Positions 1 through 8,300 of a stretch of 58,524 nt of DNA are shown here, piece by piece. Both the position numbers and the translations under genes were made by a program. Under the pieces are notes generated by a model. The model searched no databases. It had not been told where the DNA came from and was given only the letters and a program-made list of their open reading frames with translations. The DNA lies in the NCBI GenBank assembly GCA_945831575.1, contig CAMACX010000016.1:1-58524 (forward strand), written 5' to 3'. The first letter of the stretch is position 1; each line of letters starts with the position of its first letter. This DNA is from an uncultured Mediterranea sp. (GTDB lineage: Bacteria > Bacteroidota > Bacteroidia > Bacteroidales > Bacteroidaceae).

Positions 1-362
1 AAAGAAAAACCCGCCGGCTGCACCTCCGGGGCTACTCCGAGGGGAGTCGGGCTAAAGCAGAAAAAACTCGCTTCGCTCGGACAGGTTTCTGCTTTTTAAC
101 GCCCTCGTTTCCCCTCTACGCTTCACGCCCCTACGATGAGGCCGGAAACTTATTTTCAGCTACCAACTATGAGCTATGAGCTACAAGCTACTGGTTTCTC
201 GCTGCTCGCTAGCGGGCTCTGGGGAACTGGGGTAGTGGACCTTTTTTGTTATTGCTTCCTATGGGCAATAAATTTTTTAATCTGTGGTCATCTGCCCAAT
301 CTGTGTCATCTGTGGTGCCATGCGGTGCAGCAGGTAGGCGTGCTATGCGGTGCAGCGGCTAT
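1..362. other. Non-coding stretch before the fucosidase gene
   Basis: I see no convincing gene here. A weak hairpin pairs 54-63 with 86-95. Around 160-200 there are stacked near-copies of the words GAGCTA and AAGCTAC, and at 285-360 repeats of ATCTGTG and GCGGTGCAGC. These word-like repeats are a style of Bacteroidales intergenic DNA seen elsewhere in this window. The region lies downstream of the minus-strand fucosidase gene, so it may hold its transcript end, but there is no clean terminator with a T-run. Confidence 0.5.
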
Positions 363-2192
363 CTATTGTAGGCCAAGTTTTTGCGACTTGGGGGCTTCGC
401 CTTCTTTTGCGGTTTTTACTGCTTTTAGAATCCATACTTTGGCCTTGACGGGGGCGAAACGGAGGATTTGCGTGATGGGGTTGTTGACGATGTTGGAGAA
501 TTCACCCTTCTTGATCAGCTGGGTGGCTGTCTGGGGGGTGTCACCGGCGTAGAGCTCGTAGTGGGTGATGAGGCCCTGGCCATCTGTGGGGGGCTGGTAG
601 TAGAAGGCGCGTATCTGACGGGGCTGGTCCAACTCCAGGATGAAGCGGTCGGCCTGCTGCGTCAGTTCGAAGGGGTAGGAACGGAACTCTTCGCGGTTCT
701 CCGTGGGGCCGTTGACGGGCGACTCACCGGCGTAGAAGGCTTCTACGTTGGAGAGGCAGGGGCAGGCACGCGACTGCAGGATGGTGATGCGCAGGGCATC
801 GGTCTCCACGGTGGGGAAGCGGAGGATGCGCTTGTGGCCGATGGTGGTGGTCTCTTCACCGCAGTCGATGGGAATCCACTGGCCATCCTTGGCATACTCC
901 ACAGTAAACTCCTGTACGCGCTGACCCAGGGCAATATACTCTTGCAGGAGCAGGCGACTCACCTGTTGTACCTTGGGGAGCGTAAAGGTGAGGGTGGCGG
1001 AGGTCACGCCGTCGGGTGTGGACCAGTAGGTAGCGGGGTTGCCATCGGTGAGGGCATCGGCTTCGAAGCCTTTGCCACGGGTGGCGCTGGCGGTGGGCTT
1101 GACCTGTGCCAGGAGGTTGAGGGCCAGCTCCTTGTCGAGTATGCGACGGGCTTCAACGACGTTGGTGGAGTCGATGGGGTGGATGCGTCCCGTCTTGTCG
1201 ATGGGGAAGTTGAGGATGAGGTTGCCGTTGCGGCCCACGCTGCGGTAGTAGAGGTCAACCAGCTGCTCGGGGCTCTTCACGCGGTCGTCCTCGGTCTCGT
1301 GGTAGAACCATCCCGGGCGTACCGATACGTCGCATTCGGCAGGGATCCAGGCGGTGCCGTCGGGGTGACCTACGGGGAGCGTCTCCGAGCGGTCGTAGCC
1401 GGGATAGACCTCTTCCTGGCGGAGGAAGGCCCAGTTGGTGGCGCTGGCAAAGCCTCGCTCGTTGCCCACCCAGCGGCAGCCGGGTCCGCCATCGCTGAAG
1501 ATGATGGCCTGGGGCTGATTGCGCAGGATGTGTGCGAAGACCTCGGGGAAGTTGTAGTAGGTGCGGCGGTCGATCTGACGCGTCTCGCGGGCACCGCCGT
1601 AGTAGCCGTCGCCGCCGTTGGCACCGTCGAGCCAGAACTCAAACAGATCGCCGTAGCGGGTGGTGAGCTCCTCGATCTGCTTGTGGTAATAGTCCACGTA
1701 GTCGGGGGTGCCATAGAGGGCGGTGTTGCGGTCCCAGGGCGAGAGGTAGAGGCCAAACTTCAGTCCGTACTTGTCGCAGGCGGCCCGCAGTTCGGCCACC
1801 AGGTCGCCCTTGCCCTGCTTGTAGGGGCTGTTGCGGATGGAGTACTCGGTGAGGTCGGTCTGCCAGAGGCAGAAGCCGTCGTGGTGCTTGGCCGTGAGGA
1901 TGACACCCGTCATGCCGGCGGCCTTGATGGTCTGTGCCCACTGCTCGCAGTCGAGGTGGGAGGGGTTGAATACCTCGGCTGGCGTGTCGCCGTAGCCCCA
2001 CTCCTTGTCGGCAAAGGTGTTGAGGCCAAAGTGGATGAAGGCGTAGGTCTCCATGTCGTGCCAGGTCAGTTGGTACTCAGAGGGCAGCGGGCCGATGGCT
2101 TCCGGTGCCTTGGCGCCCTGTTGGCAGGCCGTGAGGGCCGTAGCCAGCAGGAGCAGGGAAAGCGTTTTCTTCGTTTTTCTCATAAGATTCAT
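363..2192 (-). CDS. Alpha-L-fucosidase lipoprotein, GH29
   Basis: Predicted to release alpha-linked L-fucose from glycans at the outer cell envelope. The 609-residue protein begins with a lipoprotein signal peptide (lipobox LTAC, Cys23). The GH29 barrel fills about residues 35-345 and contains AKHHDGFCLW (101-110) and the nucleophile motif FEFWLDGANGG, with Asp189 as the expected nucleophile. A jelly-roll discoidin/F5-8C-like module follows at about 355-490, and a second beta-rich tail runs to the end. That length fits secreted Bacteroidales GH29 enzymes. The start is supported by the signal peptide directly behind it. It ends a minus-strand pair with the CoA-transferase gene 57 bp upstream, but I infer no functional link. 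A long antisense frame over this gene is a codon-bias shadow. Confidence 0.93.
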   Translation of the reverse strand: MNLMRKTKKTLSLLLLATALTACQQGAKAPEAIGPLPSEYQLTWHDMETYAFIHFGLNTFADKEWGYGDTPAEVFNPSHLDCEQWAQTIKAAGMTGVILTAKHHDGFCLWQTDLTEYSIRNSPYKQGKGDLVAELRAACDKYGLKFGLYLSPWDRNTALYGTPDYVDYYHKQIEELTTRYGDLFEFWLDGANGGDGYYGGARETRQIDRRTYYNFPEVFAHILRNQPQAIIFSDGGPGCRWVGNERGFASATNWAFLRQEEVYPGYDRSETLPVGHPDGTAWIPAECDVSVRPGWFYHETEDDRVKSPEQLVDLYYRSVGRNGNLILNFPIDKTGRIHPIDSTNVVEARRILDKELALNLLAQVKPTASATRGKGFEADALTDGNPATYWSTPDGVTSATLTFTLPKVQQVSRLLLQEYIALGQRVQEFTVEYAKDGQWIPIDCGEETTTIGHKRILRFPTVETDALRITILQSRACPCLSNVEAFYAGESPVNGPTENREEFRSYPFELTQQADRFILELDQPRQIRAFYYQPPTDGQGLITHYELYAGDTPQTATQLIKKGEFSNIVNNPITQILRFAPVKAKVWILKAVKTAKEGEAPKSQKLGLQ

Positions 2193-2249
2193 GATATTAA
2201 GTAATTAATAATTAATTGAAAGTGTTTTCCAGTGTGTGCAGGGGTGTGG

Positions 2250-3734
2250 TTACCACTTGATGTTGCGCATATCGCCGGTGGCGGCCAGCTCGGCGTGCAT
2301 GGCCAGGGCGCGTCCTATGGCGTGGGGTGTCTGCGACTTGCCATCGGTGAGCTTCAGGTAGTCCCAGAGCAGCTGCTTGTAGTCGGGATGCGCACAATGT
2401 TCGATGATGGCCTGTGCGCGCTCCTTGGGTCCCTTGCCGCGCAGGTCGGCTACGCCCTGTTCGGTGACGACGATGTTGACGTCGTGCTCCGTATGGTCGT
2501 GGTGCGACACCATAGGTACGATGGCGCTGATCTTGCCCTCCTTGGCCACCGAGGGGCAGGTGAAGATGGAGATGTAGGCGTTGCGTGTGAAGTCGCCGCT
2601 GCCACCGATGCCGTTCATCATCTTCGTGCCGCCGATGTGGGTGGAGTTGACGTTGCCGTAGATATCCACCTCGATGGCCGTGTTGATGGAGATGACACCG
2701 AGTCGGCGGATGATCTCGGGGCTGTTGGAGATTTCGCTCTGGCGGAGCACGAGCTTGTCGCGGAAGAAGTCGATGTCCTCATAGATGCCGTTGAGGCACT
2801 GGTTGGTGACAGTGAGCGAGCAGGTGCTGCCGAACTTCACGCGTCCCTCGCGGATGAGTCCCACCACGGCATCCTGTAGCACCTCGGTGTACATCTCGAA
2901 GGGTGGGATGGAGGATTCGCGTCCCAGTGCACCGAGCACGGCATTGGCGATGTTGCCCACGCCGCTCTGGAGGGGGAGGAAGGTGGAGGGGATGATGCCG
3001 CGCTTCATGTCGGCAGCGAGGAAGTCGGCCACGTTCTGTCCGATGCGGTCGGTCACGGGGTCGCTGGCGCTGAAGGAGCGGGCCTCATCGGGCCAGTTGG
3101 TCTCCACGATGCCCACGATCTTCTTGGGGTCCACCTGTACGTAAGGCTGTCCGATGCGGTCGCTGGGCTTGTAGATGGGTATGTCGCGTCGGTAGGGTGG
3201 GTCGAGCGGCTCGTACACGTCGTGCAGGCACATGGCTGCCTTGCTGTGGGCGGCGTTGAGCTCGATGACCACTTTGTCGGCCAGGCGGGCGATGGTCGGG
3301 GCGATGCCACCGGCGGCGGTGAGATAGACCTTGCCGTCGGGGGTCACTTCGCAGGCTTCGAGGATGGCCACATCCACTTTGCCCATGAATCCGTAGCGCA
3401 CCTCCTGTGCCATCTGCGAGAGGTGGATGTCATTGTAGGCAATCTCGCCGTTGTTGACCGCCTTGCGGAAGTCGGGGTTGGTGGTATAGGGAGCGCGGTA
3501 GCGTATGGCCTTGGCGCGTGAGAGGACACCGTCGCACGAGTCGCCCGTGGAGGCCCCGGTGAAGATGCCCACCTGGAAGGGCCGTCCTGCGGCATGTTCC
3601 GCTTCGGCGATTTTGGCCAGTTCGGCCGTGACGGCCTTGGCTGTACCTGCGGGAGTGAAACCGCTGAGTCCGATGTTATAGCCATGCTTGATGAGGCTTG
3701 CAGCTTCGGCTGCTGAGATGTAATTGAATGCCAT
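2250..3734 (-). CDS. Acetyl-CoA hydrolase / succinyl-CoA:acetate CoA-transferase family
   Basis: A cytosolic enzyme of the class I CoA-transferase family (ACH1/Cat1/AarC type). It moves CoA between succinate or propionate and acetate, or hydrolyses acetyl-CoA. Bacteroidales use such enzymes in succinate/propionate fermentation. The 494 residues match the family length. The N-terminal half has the GLSGFTPAG segment (22-30). The expected catalytic glutamate is Glu284 in FEMYTEVLQDAV, and the C-terminal half carries NGIGGSGDF and the VVTEQGVADLRGKG stretch typical of the family. Sequence alone does not separate hydrolase from transferase, so the exact substrate pair is left open. The gene has its own upstream gap of more than 100 bp and lies in front of the fucosidase gene. 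Confidence 0.92.
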   Translation of the reverse strand: MAFNYISAAEAASLIKHGYNIGLSGFTPAGTAKAVTAELAKIAEAEHAAGRPFQVGIFTGASTGDSCDGVLSRAKAIRYRAPYTTNPDFRKAVNNGEIAYNDIHLSQMAQEVRYGFMGKVDVAILEACEVTPDGKVYLTAAGGIAPTIARLADKVVIELNAAHSKAAMCLHDVYEPLDPPYRRDIPIYKPSDRIGQPYVQVDPKKIVGIVETNWPDEARSFSASDPVTDRIGQNVADFLAADMKRGIIPSTFLPLQSGVGNIANAVLGALGRESSIPPFEMYTEVLQDAVVGLIREGRVKFGSTCSLTVTNQCLNGIYEDIDFFRDKLVLRQSEISNSPEIIRRLGVISINTAIEVDIYGNVNSTHIGGTKMMNGIGGSGDFTRNAYISIFTCPSVAKEGKISAIVPMVSHHDHTEHDVNIVVTEQGVADLRGKGPKERAQAIIEHCAHPDYKQLLWDYLKLTDGKSQTPHAIGRALAMHAELAATGDMRNIKW

Positions 3735-3823
3735 AGGGATAGATGATTACTCAGTTACGTTAATATGTTTGCTGTCTCAATTATTTTTTTTGAATGAAGT
3801 CTCTCGGGTGCTGTAATGACTTA

Positions 3824-3874
3824 CACTTGCGTTGACTCAATACTTGCGTTGACTCAGTACTTGCGTTGGAGTAT
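3824..3874. repeat. 17-bp tandem triplication across a stop codon
   Basis: Three tandem 17-bp units (3824-3840, 3841-3857, 3858-3874) share the core ACTTGCGTTGACTCA. The unit at 3858-3874 is the end of the neighbouring minus-strand coding sequence, and the stop codon at 3854-3856 lies in the middle unit. The last four codons and stop of that gene have therefore been copied twice beyond its end. Confidence 0.85.
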
Positions 3875-4234
3875 TTCGCTCCAGATGACGGCCCTGCGCA
3901 GCTCCTCGGGGGATGGGTTGGCAAATTCGCAGTCGGTCTCCGGGGGTGTGGTGCATGGGGAAGGAGGGGTATGGTGTCCTGATTGCCGGGTATGGTGTCC
4001 CGCCTGTCGGGTGAAGGATGATGTGGAGCGCATGCCCTCCTCGGGCAGGGGGTCGGGTAGGGGGGAGTGCCCTCTGAGCGGCTCAGGCTCCTGCTGAGGG
4101 AAGTTCAGTTCGGGCATCTCCACATCGCTCAGGTCGGGTTGCTGCTGCCCATCCAATTCTTTTTTTGACTTCTCGATGAAGGCTCTGAAGCCCATCACGC
4201 CAGCTACGATTAAGAATATCCAAATGTTCTCCAT
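3854..4234 (-). CDS. Small single-span membrane protein, function unknown
   Basis: A 126-residue protein of unknown function. I chose the start at 4234 because it puts one hydrophobic helix right at the N-terminus (MENIWIFLIVAGVMGFRAF). The longer frame to 4378 adds 48 residues that do not look like protein. After the helix come a charged segment, a Pro/Glu-rich linker with a short repeat (RQAGHHT then RQSGHHT), and a well-formed C-terminus, LRRAVIWSEILQRKY. I recognise that ending from small Bacteroides proteins with the same plan: helix, variable linker, conserved tail. The tail probably faces the cytosol and binds something; this is inference. The last codons lie in a tandemly triplicated 17-bp unit. 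Confidence 0.72.
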   Translation of the reverse strand: MENIWIFLIVAGVMGFRAFIEKSKKELDGQQQPDLSDVEMPELNFPQQEPEPLRGHSPLPDPLPEEGMRSTSSFTRQAGHHTRQSGHHTPPSPCTTPPETDCEFANPSPEELRRAVIWSEILQRKY

Positions 4235-4603
4235 ACGATGCGTATTTATAGGGTTTGAATCATGCGTGTTGCCGAAACAACGCCCAAAGTTACTCATTAA
4301 TTTTGGGATTGACCAAATAATCTGCTTTTTTTTGTTCAATCCGGTTGCAAAATTCCGAACAGCCCTGAATGCGTGCATCAGATGCCCTAGAGGAGGGTCA
4401 GAGGAAGGTCAGGGAGACATTCAGAGAGCCAGAGAGAAAAGGAGAGCCAGGGAGGACAGGAGAGCCAGGGGGACAGGTTGCGCTGACCCTCCCAGCGGCC
4501 ATTAAGCGTAAAACGTCAAGTGTCAAGTGTTACTGTCCTCACACTGCATTTAGTCCCGGGCCGCCCTATTCCGCCTCCCGACCACCGTCAACTACCACAT
4601 TAT

Positions 4604-4640
4604 ACCATATATATTACGCGCGCGCGTATATATATGATAA
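4604..4640. other. Alternating purine-pyrimidine palindrome, possible Z-DNA or cruciform
   Basis: A perfect self-complementary ACGCGCGCGCGT (4616-4627) is flanked on both sides by ATATAT runs, giving almost unbroken purine-pyrimidine alternation for some 30 bp. Such tracts can adopt Z-DNA or extrude as cruciforms under supercoiling. No protein site is implied. Confidence 0.5.
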
Positions 4641-4916
4641 TATATTAATTAATTAAATTATTAAGTATAAGTAATAGAATATGAATAAGTTAAGAACAAG
4701 TTAAGTCTATAGAGGAAGTGTGGTGGGGTGCTGCTTGCGGTGTGTGCATCACCAATCGCTTATACTTGACACTTTACGCTTTACGCTCTCTCCGCGTGCC
4801 GCTCCACTTTCTCCTCGGGGTCCGGCACCCGCTCCCACGGGGTGAAAATTTTTTTTCCTCCCGAGGTAGCAAAAATCCGCCCCTCTCCATCCCCTCCGCT
4901 CACCACGCGCTCCGCT

Positions 4917-4963
4917 CCCCGACCGTCAAGCGTCAACAACGTCAAGTGTCAACTGTCACCGTT
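4917..4963. repeat. Dispersed GTCAA-word repeat, one of six copies in the island
   Basis: Built from GACCGTCAA, CGTCAACAACGTCAA and GTGTCAACTGTCACCGTT words. Related copies are at 4513-4535, 13871-13917, 15051-15080, 16817-16837 and 18502-18538. All six lie between genes in the 4.5-18.6 kb island; I see none in the rest of the window. Confidence 0.7.
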
Positions 4964-5067
4964 GCGCTGTTATCCCAGGGAACCACAGATTTTCACTGAA
5001 GAGCCATGAGTCTTCTTTTTGTTCATCAGATTTTTGGAGTGATAGCTATCCTCTTATCCGAAACTTA

Positions 5068-5296
5068 CGGGCTGAAAGCCCAACAAGCTCCTAGCCCAGG
5101 GCAACGCCCTGGGTATTCAGATTCGGTGCGATTACGCCCTGCAAGGGCAAAAGCCTAATTCATGCACTTGTGAAGTAAAGCTTTTGCGCTTTCAGCGCGA
5201 TTGTTCATCCCACGCATCATCCACAGGGTGCCGCTTCTTACCCCAGGGTGCCGCTTCGCTCTGCCCTGGGCTAGGAGCTTTTGGGCCTTCAGCCCG
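5068..5296. repeat. Nested double hairpin, REP/MITE-like intergenic element
   Basis: Outer arms at 5068-5103 and 5262-5296 are near-complementary and include GGGCTGAAAGCCC-like and CTAGCCCAGGGC words. Inner arms at 5135-5156 and 5178-5199 form a second hairpin (CGCCCTGCAAGGGCAAAAG against CTTTTGCGCTTTCAGCGCG). A close relative of the inner hairpin recurs at 32897-32965. Repeated palindromes of this type are known as REP-like elements in Bacteroidetes. Placed just after res, it may also end the mod-res transcript (inference). Confidence 0.65.
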
Positions 5297-5348
5297 ACAA
5301 ATGGTACCACTCCAAATGTCGGATGAGCCCTATAAATGCCTGCGGCCT

Positions 5349-8273
5349 CTAGTGCAGATTACGCTCTTGGAAGACAGCTGCGAACAGGTCGCCCGTGACT
5401 TGCGACAGGGAGACCCTGCTGAGCGTGCAGATGTCCGTGATGGTTGCGCCATTGGCTGACAAACCATAGAAGTTGTCCTCACTCAGCAGCACATACTCCC
5501 ACTCGCGGTCCATTCGCTCCTCTGGCTTCAGGCCGTTAATCTTCCGTACCCACTCTATCGTTGCCGCTTGCTTCTGCCTTACGTTCCTGTCATTCACCCT
5601 GTCACTCCCCTTCGTCTCTACCAGATACACCTTCTCAGCTGTAGCCACCAGGAAATCTGGGTGATATACTGATAGCAAGCCATCGGTGCGGATGTAATAG
5701 ATGGAGGCAAAGCTGTGCTGCGTCTCGCTGATTTTTAGGAAACGCTCCACCTCGGCATCCCGGTCGAGGTACTCGGCAAAGGCCCTCTCCAGTCCTCCGC
5801 CGTGGCTCGGATAGGGGGTGCGCTCATAGATACTCTTCTGCAGGGGCAAGGAATAGGATTCACGCATTTTCAGCGACCTCACTGCTGAGAAGCGACGATG
5901 TTCCGCTCTGGCCTCGATGGTCTGCAGCTCGTCCTGCAAGTGATAAACAGCACGCGCCATCTCGTTGATGATATGCTTGGTGACCACGCCCTCTTTAGCC
6001 AGGAGAATCTTCCAGTCATTGCCATTAAACGGATTGAACAGACAGCCAAACAATCGGGTTCGGATATAGACATCAACAGTGGCAATAATCTGTGCATCAT
6101 CTATCTGGATGGTCGGTACGGAAATCTCCTTATGCGAGGAGATGCGGTCAAAGCGCAAAGTGATGGTATGCAGTATCTTCTGAAGGTATTCGTTATACGA
6201 CTTGGCCTCAAACAGATTGCCCGTGACAACATATTTGCCAAACTGCGTCTTCGTTGTAACCTCCTGTGAAAGGAAAATCTCCCCCTCTGTTGCAAGGAAA
6301 CGACGGAGCATATCCAATGGGAAGTCAGTAAATGGAGCCAACGACAGGATGTCAATAGAGTAATCACTTAGTTCCTCCTCTGCATCACGGATGATAATCG
6401 GCCACTCGAAGTCGTACGCTGCGTAGTTCTCCTTCAGTCCCACATTGAGTATGTCACCCGTAGTAGTTCCGCTACCCAGCTCCTCATCCTCCTCCACGGC
6501 AAGACCTTGACTGAAGAGGTCCTCATAAAACTGAATAAAAGCCGGATGCTCGATAATGGAAAGCATATCAATGTAAGTCCTCGGCTTGGTATGCAACTGA
6601 AGCACACGGCGACGGTCATCATTCTTGATGCTCTGATACTCCTCCTCGCGCCACATCAGGCGCAGTCCCCGGCCAATGATCTGCTCAAGCAGTATGGGGG
6701 CCTCGGAAGAGCGCAAGGGTACAATCACGCAGATGTTGTTGACATCAAATCCTTCGCGCAACATGAGTACGGAGACGATGACCTTCGGCTTGCTGTACTT
6801 GTCGATATCAAAGAGCTTGGTCTTCAGCGCCTTCCATTCCTCCTCACTCACCTCACCCTTCTGGTTGCTATCCACGGTGACCACCTCGTCCTGTGCCAAT
6901 CCCTCATCGAGTATAAACTGCTCCACGTAAGGCGACACAGAGGTATCCTCGCAGATAATGAGCATCTTCGGATTCTTGGTCTCATCAACCCCCGTGAAGT
7001 CCTTCTCCAGTTTGGCCAATTTGGCCAGACCTGCCCTTATCATGAGGCGCTGCCCGTCGCTCAGGCCACTCACTTTACCTCGCTCATCCCGTTCAGCCTT
7101 GTAGTCCAGATGCTCCAGTTCGGTCAGCTCCTGACGTCTATCCAGCAAAAGGGTTTTGACCATACCCTTTCGCATGGCAGAGGCCAGGTCAAAGTCCACC
7201 ACAATGTGCGGAAAGTAGCATTTCTGCATCCGCTTTCCCGAACCACGGTTGTCGTAAGGCGTGGCCGAGAAGTCTATCTGGAAGAAGCGATGGCCTTTGC
7301 CCTCGGCAATGGCATTCAGTCCTTTCTGCCATTCCACCTCCTCAATCTCTCCCCCACGCTTCAATTCATGGATATGGTGTGCCTCATCATTGATGACCAT
7401 GAGGTCCTTCAGACCAGTCAAGTAGACAATCTCTGTACCGCGGAGCGACCTGCGGTCAAGCATACCGAGGTCGTTGCCCGCAGCCTTTCCTGGCCGTATG
7501 GGGAGAAGCTCTTCGATAAGCTGCGGCACACTCATCTCACTACCTTCCTGAGGTTCATCATCATCCAGTTGGTTCTCAAACAGATGCCAGTTGGTCAAGG
7601 CTATCAAGCCATCACCTGTAGTCTTCTTGCCTATGCCCTCCTCCTTAGTCACCACATTGTTCTGAATGAACGAGAAGACCTCCTGCCGGAGATGCGTGGG
7701 GATAAAGAGCTCCTGGTTCATGACAAAGTCATTGGTCTGAGAATCCCTGTATTCCGTCCCCCGCCTAATACGTCCACAGAAAGCGTCCAGCAACCGGTCA
7801 TAGACAATCAATCCGGGAGCTACAATCAGGAAGTTCTTCGTAAACCTACCGCTCGGTTCATCCTCATGACGGGCATTAAGCATCTGCCACAACAGCATGG
7901 CATGCATCACCCACGTCTTACCCGTACCCGTAGCCATCTTCACGGCATACTTCGGTATCTGGTATTTCGCCTTGGCGAGGGTTGCCAGGTCGGCCTGTGC
8001 CATCAGGTCGCTGCCCACCTGCTCATAGGTATCTGTCACGGTGTTGACCTTAGCCACCTCATGCAGGTAGATGATATTGAGTATCGCCTGACGCTGTCCC
8101 TCATGGAAATTGCGCTTGCGTATGGAACATTGCTCTTCGGAGAACCACCATTTCAGCAGTTCTTTGGTAGTAGGTGTTACGGCCTCCAGCATCGAGCCGT
8201 CGGCCCATGCTTCGTTGACAATCTCGGTCAGTCTCTTGGCCACTTCAAGAGACAAATCATTGGTGTTCATCAT
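5349..8273 (-). CDS. res: Type III restriction endonuclease, Res subunit
   Basis: The ATP-dependent cleavage subunit of a type III restriction system. It works with Mod and cuts foreign DNA after translocation between unmodified sites. The 974-residue protein has a superfamily 2 helicase core with Walker A ATGTGKT (114-120), a DEAH box (296-299) and a late motif EQIIGRGLRLMW. The C-terminal endonuclease shows a PD-(D/E)XK signature: PDF with Asp873, then VETKG with Glu886 and Lys888. Length and order fit the family. It is 27 bp downstream of mod on the same strand, so the two are almost certainly co-transcribed. The frame is intact and all key residues are present, so the system could be active. 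Confidence 0.95.
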   Translation of the reverse strand: MMNTNDLSLEVAKRLTEIVNEAWADGSMLEAVTPTTKELLKWWFSEEQCSIRKRNFHEGQRQAILNIIYLHEVAKVNTVTDTYEQVGSDLMAQADLATLAKAKYQIPKYAVKMATGTGKTWVMHAMLLWQMLNARHEDEPSGRFTKNFLIVAPGLIVYDRLLDAFCGRIRRGTEYRDSQTNDFVMNQELFIPTHLRQEVFSFIQNNVVTKEEGIGKKTTGDGLIALTNWHLFENQLDDDEPQEGSEMSVPQLIEELLPIRPGKAAGNDLGMLDRRSLRGTEIVYLTGLKDLMVINDEAHHIHELKRGGEIEEVEWQKGLNAIAEGKGHRFFQIDFSATPYDNRGSGKRMQKCYFPHIVVDFDLASAMRKGMVKTLLLDRRQELTELEHLDYKAERDERGKVSGLSDGQRLMIRAGLAKLAKLEKDFTGVDETKNPKMLIICEDTSVSPYVEQFILDEGLAQDEVVTVDSNQKGEVSEEEWKALKTKLFDIDKYSKPKVIVSVLMLREGFDVNNICVIVPLRSSEAPILLEQIIGRGLRLMWREEEYQSIKNDDRRRVLQLHTKPRTYIDMLSIIEHPAFIQFYEDLFSQGLAVEEDEELGSGTTTGDILNVGLKENYAAYDFEWPIIIRDAEEELSDYSIDILSLAPFTDFPLDMLRRFLATEGEIFLSQEVTTKTQFGKYVVTGNLFEAKSYNEYLQKILHTITLRFDRISSHKEISVPTIQIDDAQIIATVDVYIRTRLFGCLFNPFNGNDWKILLAKEGVVTKHIINEMARAVYHLQDELQTIEARAEHRRFSAVRSLKMRESYSLPLQKSIYERTPYPSHGGGLERAFAEYLDRDAEVERFLKISETQHSFASIYYIRTDGLLSVYHPDFLVATAEKVYLVETKGSDRVNDRNVRQKQAATIEWVRKINGLKPEERMDREWEYVLLSEDNFYGLSANGATITDICTLSRVSLSQVTGDLFAAVFQERNLH

Positions 8274-8300
8274 TATACTATTCTATTTAGAGGTTCGACA

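Larger units (their letters stand above)
4235..5348. other. Gene-poor, repeat-rich left edge of the accessory island
   Basis: About 1.1 kb without a gene I can support. It holds two copies of a GTCAAGTGTCAA-type dispersed repeat (4513-4535 and 4917-4963), an alternating CG/TA tract around 4604-4640 followed by an AT-rich run to about 4690, and a nested palindrome at 5068-5296. Several open frames cross the region, but their composition is that of the repeats. Confidence 0.7.

Noticed and set aside
468..2204. 578-codon plus-strand open frame over the fucosidase gene
   Set aside because: Glycine- and valine-rich shadow of a high-GC gene; the minus strand has the signal peptide and the catalytic motifs.
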